DNA from: Opitutia bacterium
GTDB taxonomy: Bacteria; Verrucomicrobiota; Verrucomicrobiia; Opitutales; T3Sed10-336
Length of the DNA: 52,504 nt
Assembly (NCBI GenBank): GCA_003558065.1
Contig: PWMU01000075.1
Span: 1-52,504 of the forward strand
Direction of reading: 5' to 3'
Shown piece by piece: positions 1-7,522 of the stretch. Position 1 is the first letter of the stretch. Each line of letters opens with the position of its first letter. Below the pieces are notes generated by a model. It was not told where the DNA came from. It was given only the letters and a program-made list of their open reading frames with translations, and searched no databases. Made by a program: the position numbers and the translations under genes.

Positions 1-1
1 C

Positions 2-2272
2 TCCCATCTGGCGGGGCTCACCTGGGCGGGCGCCCGCCGGCGTTACGACAGGATCACTCCGGCCGTTCAGCGGCAGTTGGAAAAGGAACTGGGCATCATC
101 GCCCGCCTCGGGTTCAGCGGCTATTTCCTGGTGGTCCGGGACATCATCGAGTTCTGCCGGGAATCCGGGATCATGGTCCAGGGACGGGGCAGCGCCGCGA
201 ACAGCGCGGTGTGTTACGTACTCGGCATCACCGCGGTCGATCCCGTCGGCGGGGGACTTCTTTTCGAGCGCTTTCTTTCCGAGGGCCGCCAGGGATGGCC
301 CGATATTGACCTCGACCTGCCCAGCGGGGAGCGCCGGGAAAAAGTGATCCAGGAGATCTACCGGCGCTACTCCCGCCGGGGCGCCGCCATGACCGCGAAC
401 GTGATTACCTATCGGGGGCGCAGCGCCATGCGGGAGATCGGCAAGGTCCTGGATTTTCCGCCGGAGGTGCTGAAACGTTTTTCCGGACTCTTTGCCGGCG
501 GGGACTACCCCCATACGCTCGCCCTGCGCCGGCAGTTGCGCCAGGCGGGGATCGATCCGGCGCATCCGCGAACCGATGCCCTGGTCGCCCTTTACCGGCA
601 GATCCGCGGACTGCCCCGTCACCTCGGTCAGCATTCGGGCGGCATGATCATCGCCCAGGGAGCGCTCGACCGCATCGTTCCCCTGGAGAACGCCTCCATG
701 CCGGGGCGCAGTGTGGCGCAGTGGGACAAGGATGATTGCGAGGACCTGGGCATCGTCAAAGTCGACCTGCTCGGGCTGGGCATGATGGCGGTACTGCAGG
801 ACGCGCTGGCCTTGACCCGGGCGCGGGGGCGTCCGGTCGACCTGGCCCGGATTCCGAAGGACGATCCCGCTACTTACGTCATGCTGTGCAGGGCCGACAC
901 CATCGGTGTTTTCCAGGTCGAGAGCCGGGCGCAGATGGCGACGCTTCCCCGCCTGCAGCCGAAATGTTTTTACGATCTGGTCATCGAGGTCGCCATTGTG
1001 CGTCCGGGGCCGGTCCAGGGCCGCATGGTGCATCCCTATCTCGAGCGCCGGGCGGGGCGGGCGCCGGTTGATTACATTGACGAGCGGCTCCGGCCGGTGC
1101 TCGAACGCACGCTCGGAGTGCCCCTGTTCCAGGAGCAGATGCTTCACATCGCCATGATTATGGCCGATATTTCGGGGTCCGAGGCCGAGGAATTGCGCCG
1201 GGCGCTCAACTTCAGCCGTTCCCCGGAACGTCTCGAACGCGCCAGCCGGAATCTTCGCGCAGCCATGGAAGCCAAAGGGATTGAGGCCGGCAAGATCGAG
1301 CGGATTGTCGAGGCGCTCGGGTCGTTCGCGCTGTACGGCTTTCCTGAATCCCACGCGGTCAGCTTTGCCCTCCTGGCCTACGCCAGCGCCTACCTCAAGG
1401 CCCATTATCCCGCGGCATTCTATTGCGGCCTGCTCAACAACCAGCCCATGGGCTTCTATCAACCCTCGACCCTCATCCAGGACGCCCGCCGTCACGGCCT
1501 GCGGGTCAAGCCGGTGTGCATCGAGCGATCGGAATGGGACTGTGCCCTCCTGAATGACTCCGTGATCCGCCTGGGGTTCCGGGTGGTGAAGGGGCTCTCG
1601 GCAGCGGATATCCGGCGGATGCTGGCGGCGCGGCGTCGGCAACCCTTCAGCTCCATGGCGGACTTTGTGCGCCGAAGCGGTCTGGCGGCCGGGGACCGGC
1701 GGCGGCTGGCGGCAATCGGCGCGCTCAACGCCCTCGCCGGCGACCGGCGTTCCGCCCTCTGGCGGGTCGAGCGGAGCTACGAGCAGGGCGAGCTGTTTGC
1801 CGGGACCGATTCCCGGGCCGAGGAATTGTCGCCGCTTGAGATGATGACCCATCTCGAACGGCTGCGCGAGGATTACACCCACCTTGAATTAACGACCGGT
1901 AAACACCCGTTCGCTTATTACCGAAGCCGCCTAGAGCGCCTGCGGATCCTGCGCGCCGCCGATCTTGCGGGGGTTCCGCATAACAGCCTGGTGCGCATCG
2001 GCGGATCGGTCATATGCCGGCAGCGCCCCGGGACGGCAAAGGGGTTTGTTTTTATTTCGCTCGAGGATGAAACCGGCATCGCCAACGCGATCGTGCGTCC
2101 TCCGCTTTTCGAAGCCAAGCGCCTGGTCGTCACCCACGAGCCCTGCCTCCTGATCACGGGCCGGCTGCAGAACATCGACGGGGTCATTGCGGTCAAGGCT
2201 TCCCGAATCGCCCCGCTGAAGCCGGAGGACGAACCCCTGCCATCATGGAGCGAGTCCCATGATTTCCACTAG
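2..2272 (+). CDS. dnaE2: Error-prone DNA polymerase DnaE2, C-terminal part (5' end outside window)
   Basis: Translesion C-family DNA polymerase, normally working with ImuA/ImuB in the SOS mutagenesis cassette. The reading frame is open from base 2, so the gene begins upstream; the in-frame TTG at 77 is internal. About 757 of the roughly 1050 residues usual for the family are present: end of the PHP/palm boundary, palm with the catalytic acidic motif PDIDLDLP (near 296-320), fingers, helix-hairpin-helix and a C-terminal OB fold. Family-diagnostic DnaE2 motifs are GFPESHAVSFALLAYASAYL, LLNNQPMGFYQPSTLIQDAR and the terminal SHDFH. DnaE1 would continue further and lacks this ending. SOS/LexA control is typical of the family, but the promoter lies outside the window. 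No imuB or imuA is visible downstream, so they would be upstream if present. Confidence 0.95.
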   Translation, partial: SHLAGLTWAGARRRYDRITPAVQRQLEKELGIIARLGFSGYFLVVRDIIEFCRESGIMVQGRGSAANSAVCYVLGITAVDPVGGGLLFERFLSEGRQGWPDIDLDLPSGERREKVIQEIYRRYSRRGAAMTANVITYRGRSAMREIGKVLDFPPEVLKRFSGLFAGGDYPHTLALRRQLRQAGIDPAHPRTDALVALYRQIRGLPRHLGQHSGGMIIAQGALDRIVPLENASMPGRSVAQWDKDDCEDLGIVKVDLLGLGMMAVLQDALALTRARGRPVDLARIPKDDPATYVMLCRADTIGVFQVESRAQMATLPRLQPKCFYDLVIEVAIVRPGPVQGRMVHPYLERRAGRAPVDYIDERLRPVLERTLGVPLFQEQMLHIAMIMADISGSEAEELRRALNFSRSPERLERASRNLRAAMEAKGIEAGKIERIVEALGSFALYGFPESHAVSFALLAYASAYLKAHYPAAFYCGLLNNQPMGFYQPSTLIQDARRHGLRVKPVCIERSEWDCALLNDSVIRLGFRVVKGLSAADIRRMLAARRRQPFSSMADFVRRSGLAAGDRRRLAAIGALNALAGDRRSALWRVERSYEQGELFAGTDSRAEELSPLEMMTHLERLREDYTHLELTTGKHPFAYYRSRLERLRILRAADLAGVPHNSLVRIGGSVICRQRPGTAKGFVFISLEDETGIANAIVRPPLFEAKRLVVTHEPCLLITGRLQNIDGVIAVKASRIAPLKPEDEPLPSWSESHDFH

Positions 2273-2530
2273 GAATCTGTCGGGCTTCGCCGACAGGCTG
2301 CTGGGCGCCGGCTTTCAAGGACCCAGCGGGCGCACCGGTCTTTCTCCCGGCCGGTATGAATCGGGTCCGTGTCATGAGCGCCCGCCCGTGGCCGTCCCCG
2401 GACGCGCGCGGCGTCCGGGGAACGGCTTGCTGCCGAAAGCTTCGCGGCCATTGCAGCGGGGCTCACATCATGCTTGATTAAAGAGACTCCCGCCTCATCG
2501 TTGAATCATAAATCAAGATCGTCGACTTTC

Positions 2531-3487
2531 ATGAATCTGGCCGAGCTTCAACGGAAGACACCCGCAATACCCCCGGTCGAGAACTATTATGGCGGCGTGG
2601 CGCATTCCAACCTGAGCATTCCGGATTACATCCTTGTATTCGCCCGGCGCACGCCGCAGCTCCTTGGAACCCTCCAGAAGAACTTCGACCACCACCACCG
2701 TTTTGTCCTGATCGTCAACCTTGAGACGGGTGGGGCGGTCGGCATCGACCGCCAGGTCGTGCGCTTTGGTGAGGGTCAGTCGGTTCTCATTTTCCCCCAT
2801 CAGTTCCATCATTATCTCAATCTCGAACGGGACAGGCTGAACTGGCTTTTCATCACGTTTGAGTTAAAGACCCCGGACTCGCTGATGGCGCTCAAGAACC
2901 AGCGTTGCGATCTCAGTCCGCGCGCCCTCGAGTTACTGGGCAACCTGTTGGACTGTACCCTGGAGCCCGGCTTCAGGCAGCAGGGCGTGAACAATGTGCT
3001 GGCACTGTGGCTCGCCCTGTTTTTGAACGAACTGTTGAGGGCCGAGCGGGTACCTCAGCCGGGGCGGGGCCGGGGCGGCGGTGGGACACAGGCGGAGATC
3101 TTCGTGGAGCGCGTCCACCAGTTTCTGGTTGGGCATATGAAGGAGAATTTTACTCTGGGCGAACTCGCTCGACATTTACGGATGTCGGAGAGCTACCTCC
3201 GAAGTCTTTTCCGGCGTCATTTTGGCGTGAGTATCGGCCACTACGTGCGGGAAAGCCGTTTGGCGAAAGCGGCCGGGCTGATTCATAATTCCGACCTGAA
3301 CTTTTCGCAGATCGCCGAAGAGTGCGGGTTCGACTCGGTGTATTCGTTCAGCCGCGCGTTCAAGCGTACCAATGGTATTTCTCCGAGCGAGTATCGTCGG
3401 TTTGTGCGGAGCAGCTCTGCGGATCGTGCCACCAGCAAGGTTGCCGACGAGAAACCTCTGCCGGGTTCACCTGCCCCGCCTGAGTAG
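2531..3487 (+). CDS. AraC family transcriptional regulator
   Basis: One-component DNA-binding regulator of about 318 residues. The N-terminal part (about 40-170) looks like a cupin-type sugar sensor (GEGQSVLIFPHQFHHYLNLE resembles the effector barrel of AraC proteins). The C-terminal 100 residues hold two helix-turn-helix motifs, the first around TLGELARHLRMSESYLRSLF and the second around NFSQIAEECGFDSVYSFSRA, followed by the signature FKRTNGISPSEYRR. I chose the ATG at 2531 over an in-frame TTG at 2474 because the extra residues are low-complexity; neither start has a clear Shine-Dalgarno. A Gly/Arg-rich linker (GRGRGGGG) separates sensor and DNA-binding halves. The target is unknown; the secreted sugar-processing genes downstream make a carbohydrate signal plausible, which is inference. 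Confidence 0.85.
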   Translation: MNLAELQRKTPAIPPVENYYGGVAHSNLSIPDYILVFARRTPQLLGTLQKNFDHHHRFVLIVNLETGGAVGIDRQVVRFGEGQSVLIFPHQFHHYLNLERDRLNWLFITFELKTPDSLMALKNQRCDLSPRALELLGNLLDCTLEPGFRQQGVNNVLALWLALFLNELLRAERVPQPGRGRGGGGTQAEIFVERVHQFLVGHMKENFTLGELARHLRMSESYLRSLFRRHFGVSIGHYVRESRLAKAAGLIHNSDLNFSQIAEECGFDSVYSFSRAFKRTNGISPSEYRRFVRSSSADRATSKVADEKPLPGSPAPPE

Positions 3488-3738
3488 TCGGGATCGGTTT
3501 GGGCAAAAATGATCCCTGAAAAGCCATTTCTTCCCCTGCATGCGAACGACCAGATCCCGCTGGCGAGTTAGTTGGGCTTTCATTCGGGGGAATGAAAATC
3601 GAGAACTCAACTGCCCGCACAGCGGCAAAGCCGTGGCGATTCCGGCCGGCGGCAGCATTCGGATTTTCAGAGAAGGCGAGGAAGACGACCCCGCCCCTGG
3701 AAAGCTGGCAGCCGGAATGAATGAGGACAGGGAGTCCT

Positions 3739-4158
3739 TCAGATCGGATAAATACCGGCGGATTCCGGTTGGTGCTCGATTTTCTCGATTCGAAAACGTG
3801 CTTTCCCGCCCGGCGTTTCCCACTCGACCGTGGAGCCCGCCCGACGTCCCGCCAAGGCCATTCCCAGCGGGGCCAGCACCGAGAGCTTGTTACTCTCTAT
3901 ATCGGCGTCCTGTGGAAAAACCAGGGTGTACACGGATTGCTCGCCGTCTTCCATGTCCGTTATCCGGACGCGTGAGTTCATCGTGACCACGTCGGCAGGG
4001 ACCTCACGGGAAGGAACAACGATGGCACGGTCGATCTCCGTACTCAGCTTCTTGAGAAGAGGCCCGTCATGTTCGCGATCGTTGGCGTCGGAACCCAACA
4101 ACTGTTTCAATCGTTCGACATCGTAATCCGGAAGCACCAACTTTTCCTGTTCCATCAT
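3739..4158 (-). CDS. rnk: Rnk-like regulator of nucleoside diphosphate kinase (GreA/GreB C-terminal fold)
   Basis: Small cytoplasmic protein of about 139 residues resembling E. coli Rnk, a GreA/GreB relative that binds RNA polymerase through its FKBP-like C-terminal domain. Visible family motifs are VVTMNSRVRI, LVFPQDAD, LSVLAPLGMALAGRRAGS, VEWETPGG and the near-terminal HQPESAGIYP. The N-terminal coiled coil is short, as in Rnk and unlike GreA. The ATG at 4158 is preceded by a good Shine-Dalgarno (AAGGA, about 8 bases upstream); another ATG follows at 4155. It is monocistronic, lying between two minus-strand genes. Rnk is best known from Proteobacteria, so occurrence here may reflect transfer or simply a broad GreA-like family. 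Confidence 0.85.
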   Translation of the reverse strand: MMEQEKLVLPDYDVERLKQLLGSDANDREHDGPLLKKLSTEIDRAIVVPSREVPADVVTMNSRVRITDMEDGEQSVYTLVFPQDADIESNKLSVLAPLGMALAGRRAGSTVEWETPGGKARFRIEKIEHQPESAGIYPI

Positions 4159-4262
4159 CAATCGGAATCCTTTCTGTTACGGGGCAAAGCCAAAGCTACC
4201 ATTGGGATTCCGGAAAATCAATCCCCAAGCCCCGCTTATTCCGATCGACGGCATTTTTTATT

Positions 4263-4291
4263 CCGGCACACCTCACGGCGAGGTGTGCCGG
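4263..4291. repeat. Perfect 12-bp inverted repeat with 5-nt loop
   Basis: Arms 4263-4274 and 4280-4291 are perfectly complementary (CCGGCACACCTC / GAGGTGTGCCGG) around ACGGC. The flanks extend the pairing with a T-run on the left and an A-run on the right. It lies just downstream of the minus-strand gene ending at 4323. Neither strand has a T-run on the downstream side, so it is not a classical intrinsic terminator. It could be a processing hairpin or a REP-like dispersed palindrome. Confidence 0.7.
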
Positions 4292-4322
4292 TGAAAAAGG
4301 CAGGGGGCCGTGCGTTTTTGTG

Positions 4323-6167
4323 TCAGTCGTTCCCGGAAGTCAGGACCCTGAAGACCCGGGGTTCCTCGTCGCGGGTTGAAAATATCATGGAGACGGGTTC
4401 TCCGTCACCCGATAGAGGCGCTGCAACCGGCGTCCATTCTTCCCTGTCCTCGGAGGATTCGACTAGGTAACGGACTCCTTCGATGGTATCAAACTCCACC
4501 TCCACCGCGGTATGAATGCGGACCGGCGGGAGTTCGGGGAATTCAAATTCCGCCGGTTCGGTAATAGCGGCGCCGATGGTGACGCCGATGTTGTCGAAAT
4601 CAAAGGATCTCAGGGGGGCATCGGAATCGATCTGGAACCGCAACAGATCGATCAGATTTCCCGCAGGCGCGTCGCTGTTCCTTTGATATTCACTAATCAG
4701 GTGCTGCCATTGCTGTCTGGCGTAATGGAACACCCAAAGCGAGGCGTACTCGGAGGAGAGGTCGTGGTCCTCGCCGTCGGGGCCCGTGTAAGTGATTGTG
4801 TCGGTTGAGTTATTGACGATCAGGTTCATCCGCACAGGCAGTTCGGGATCCGCGTAGAGCGGATCCCCGATTTCCTCGTCGCCGCGAACCCGTCTGGTGT
4901 TGTTTCTGAGACTCAGGATGTGCGCATCCTGGTTACCGGAGCGCATCCGGGCGTTCAGCCAGCGACCGCTGTCGTCGTCATGGAACCGGGTGATCACATC
5001 GAAGCTGAGCGTGGCCACTTCGAGGCCGGGGAACCTCGCGTCCATCGTGAAACCATTCATGCTTTCGTAGCGAACAAACTGGTTGTCCGTTCCGAACCCG
5101 AACACGTTGTCTTCGTCCTGCATGACCGTGACGATTCCGGCTCCGGGTTCGCTGGAAACATTCGCCCAAACGCCTCCGTCGCTGATTTGCCGTGGCAGGC
5201 CGCCGACCTCGTCGCCCTCGAAGTCGGCGAAAAATATAAAGTCGCCCTCGTCGGGCGGGGGCGGGCCGGCCGGCAGATCAGCAGGGTCGGCCGTGACCGC
5301 GACACCGAAGTGGGCATCGGGGGCGTCGGCGAGCAGTTCGTAACCGGAATTATCGAGCTGATAAGCGGACACGCCCTTGCCGCGCTCGGCGATCAACAGG
5401 TGGGTGCGCGAGGGACTGAACTTGAGCCCCAAAGGGCCGCCGATCCCCACCCTGAGCAGCGTGGACTCTCCGGTGTCAAAGTCGAACCGGTACAGGAACC
5501 CCTCTCCGAAGTTCGTGAAATACAAGTGACCGTCATCCGGGTTGTACGCCACTCCGTAGGTTTCACCGGCACCGGAAACGTCCAGAATCACATCGCCCTG
5601 CGACGTGCTGCCCGAAGGGAGCTGGGTCCGGTAGATGGTTGGGGATGCCGCGGTCATCCAAACCAACTCCTCGTCGTTGTCACCGCGAAGCGCCAGACCG
5701 GTGAACGCGCTTGCGAAATCGTCAAAAAGCACCTCCAGATTATCACCGGTTTCCAGGTCCGCCTGGAACAGCCCGTTGGAGTAGCAGGAAAAGTAGATTT
5801 TGTCATGGACCCCGGAGATCACCAGGTAGTGGGGCGCCGAAAACGAGCCGTCGTTCTCGACAAACAATTCCGCGTTGTTGCCGTCGCGGTCGGCGCGCCA
5901 GATGCCGCCGTGCTCGGAACTGCCGGCATGCTCGGTCCAATAGAGGTGGTCGTTGGTGACGACGATATCCACCGGGAGGCCTTCCATCACGGAGCCGTCA
6001 AACACTTCGGTGACATTGCCGCCGTCGATATCGGAGGCCATGATGTTGTAGGTCTCTTCGCCGTCCTGTTCGATTTCTTCCGTCCAGTAAAGGTCGTGGG
6101 CGGCAAGCGGCAGCACCGCCACACACCAGGCGGCTGCGAGAACGAGGGGGAAGTTTTTCGTTTTCAT
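4323..6167 (-). CDS. Secreted YWTD/SMP-30-like beta-propeller protein with jelly-roll and C-terminal ESS-D-W module
   Basis: Predicted exported protein of 614 residues. Residues 1-23 form a signal peptide (charged MKTK, hydrophobic stretch, cleavage near LPLAA). Residues 25-290 carry LYWTE-type repeats and GLALRGDN/GVAYNPDDGHLYFT blades, as in LDL-receptor YWTD or SMP-30/NHL six-bladed propellers. A beta-sandwich region follows (about 305-530: FFADFEGDEVGGLP ... VWANVSSEPG), resembling jelly-roll domains of Verrucomicrobia. The last 60 residues contain the module HTAVEVEFDT ... YLVESSEDREEWT ... FRVL, shared with the next upstream protein on this strand. No catalytic residues are recognisable; a binding or surface role is the safest reading. 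Same strand as the 281-residue protein that starts at 7077, 64 bases away, so the two may be cotranscribed. Confidence 0.75.
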   Translation of the reverse strand: MKTKNFPLVLAAAWCVAVLPLAAHDLYWTEEIEQDGEETYNIMASDIDGGNVTEVFDGSVMEGLPVDIVVTNDHLYWTEHAGSSEHGGIWRADRDGNNAELFVENDGSFSAPHYLVISGVHDKIYFSCYSNGLFQADLETGDNLEVLFDDFASAFTGLALRGDNDEELVWMTAASPTIYRTQLPSGSTSQGDVILDVSGAGETYGVAYNPDDGHLYFTNFGEGFLYRFDFDTGESTLLRVGIGGPLGLKFSPSRTHLLIAERGKGVSAYQLDNSGYELLADAPDAHFGVAVTADPADLPAGPPPPDEGDFIFFADFEGDEVGGLPRQISDGGVWANVSSEPGAGIVTVMQDEDNVFGFGTDNQFVRYESMNGFTMDARFPGLEVATLSFDVITRFHDDDSGRWLNARMRSGNQDAHILSLRNNTRRVRGDEEIGDPLYADPELPVRMNLIVNNSTDTITYTGPDGEDHDLSSEYASLWVFHYARQQWQHLISEYQRNSDAPAGNLIDLLRFQIDSDAPLRSFDFDNIGVTIGAAITEPAEFEFPELPPVRIHTAVEVEFDTIEGVRYLVESSEDREEWTPVAAPLSGDGEPVSMIFSTRDEEPRVFRVLTSGND

Positions 6168-6231
6168 GAGTCTATCGATTGTTGGAAAGCGGCTTTTTAT
6201 ATAAAGAGTGTGAAGGTTCCAAGCGGAGCGC

Positions 6232-7077
6232 CTAGTCGGCGGCAGTCGGGTTCAGTACACGGAAGAAGTGGCGATCCTGGCCGCGGGTTGAAAACATGAG
6301 CGACACATTGTCGCCGTCACCCGTGATGGGGTCTCCAGCCACGGTCCAGTCTTCCAGGTCCCGGGAGGATTCGATGAGATAATGAATTCCGGGGCGTGTA
6401 TCGAACTCTACCTCCACTGCGGTGTGAACCTGCATGTCGGGCGCTTCAGTCTCCAGGTCAAAGGTTTCAATCCGGAACGAATCCACCTCGATGGTATCGT
6501 GCACACTGTAAAATCCGGCCGATCCGTTTTCGAAGGGGTCTTCATCGAAGAACGAACCGTTGGCGAGGGTCTCTTCGCCGTCGCTGATCGACCACCAGAA
6601 GGTTCCGCGACCGTCGCTTTTAACGGTGAGCCGGTAAAACACGCTGTCGTCCAGAACCGGCAGGTCGCTCCGGTTCGTGTACAACGGGTCGAACGCCCCG
6701 TCGGCCCGTTTCATTGCCTGAAGCGAGCCGTTGTCGGCCCGGGCGCGAAAGAGGTAATAATTGTCCTCGTCCTGGACCTGAAAGGCGACGCCGTTCCAGT
6801 GATTCCTGCTCGACCAGCGGATTTCGCCGTCGAATTCGAAGGCACGGTCAATCGTTACCCCATCGTACGAAACGAGTCTCTCAAGGGGGGCCCCGGTCTG
6901 CACGGGACGCAGCAGATTGTTATTGATTTCCCAGTCGCCCACCCTTTCGGTCCAACCTTCCCCCAGATCGGTTCCGTCCGGGCGGTCGAAGTCGTCGGAA
7001 AAACCGTCTTGGGCGTGGGCGGCAACCGCCAGAAGCGAGGCCATCCCCGCGAGTACAAGTGAGTGAGGCGTGATCAT
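6232..7077 (-). CDS. Secreted jelly-roll (DUF1080/LamG-like) protein with C-terminal ESS-D-W module
   Basis: Predicted exported protein of 281 residues. I use the ATG at 7077 because it gives a good signal peptide (MITPHSLVLAGMASLLAVAAHA, then QDGFSDDF); the frame stays open to a GTG at 7197 but that extension hides the signal. Residues 25-205 look like a concanavalin/3-keto-disaccharide-hydrolase-type jelly roll (DDFDRPDGTDLGEGW, WEINNNLLRP, NGVAFQVQDEDNYYLFRA, GSAGFYSVHDTIEVDSFRIE). The last 60 residues repeat the module of the neighbouring downstream gene (HTAVEVEFDT, YLIESSRDLEDWT, FFRVL). Function is probably carbohydrate binding at the cell surface; no active site can be assigned. Confidence 0.75.
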   Translation of the reverse strand: MITPHSLVLAGMASLLAVAAHAQDGFSDDFDRPDGTDLGEGWTERVGDWEINNNLLRPVQTGAPLERLVSYDGVTIDRAFEFDGEIRWSSRNHWNGVAFQVQDEDNYYLFRARADNGSLQAMKRADGAFDPLYTNRSDLPVLDDSVFYRLTVKSDGRGTFWWSISDGEETLANGSFFDEDPFENGSAGFYSVHDTIEVDSFRIETFDLETEAPDMQVHTAVEVEFDTRPGIHYLIESSRDLEDWTVAGDPITGDGDNVSLMFSTRGQDRHFFRVLNPTAAD

Positions 7078-7522
7078 GGTTTTTTTGTGGGTTGATCCGG
7101 TTGTTGATAGGAATAAGAAGGCCGTTTCCCGGCCGTACCAGCGGGGTCCGGCCGGAGTCGCTTCTTGGGAAACAAGGAGCGAGCCGGAAGGCTCCACTGC
7201 TGCGTGCCAGGATACATATTATAGGAGGAGATAGGGAGGGGATAGAGTCTGGTTTGGGTTGTAACACCCGCCGAGACTCAAAAGTCAAAGCCAAGGGCTT
7301 AGATTGAATTTTCCAAAATAGCCACCAATTAATTGCGGAAATCTTTTATGTTTTTACGACGGTCGGGCGATTCAGAATTCCTCTACCTGGCCGTTGCTTT
7401 CCCCCGCTGCGTCGCGATTGCAGTGCGGGCACCTTCGATGTGCAGGAAGGTCTCGGGCCGTTGGGGGGAGGACGAATTTCATGCTGGAACCCAGAGGTGC
7501 GGGCGATAACCTGTTGAGAACA
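7078..7522. other. Divergent intergenic region, 445 bp
   Basis: Lies between the minus-strand jelly-roll gene and the plus-strand oxidoreductase fusion. A perfect minus-strand TATAAT occurs at 7218-7223, about 140 bases before the minus-strand ATG, but the sequence 17 bases upstream of it is a poor -35 box, so it is only a weak promoter candidate. The region around 7300-7355 is AT-rich and could hold plus-strand promoter elements. No RNA gene or additional protein-coding region was recognised. Confidence 0.4.

Noticed and set aside
4920-6299. 459-residue open frame on the plus strand
   Set aside because: Antisense to the propeller protein with a signal peptide on the minus strand.
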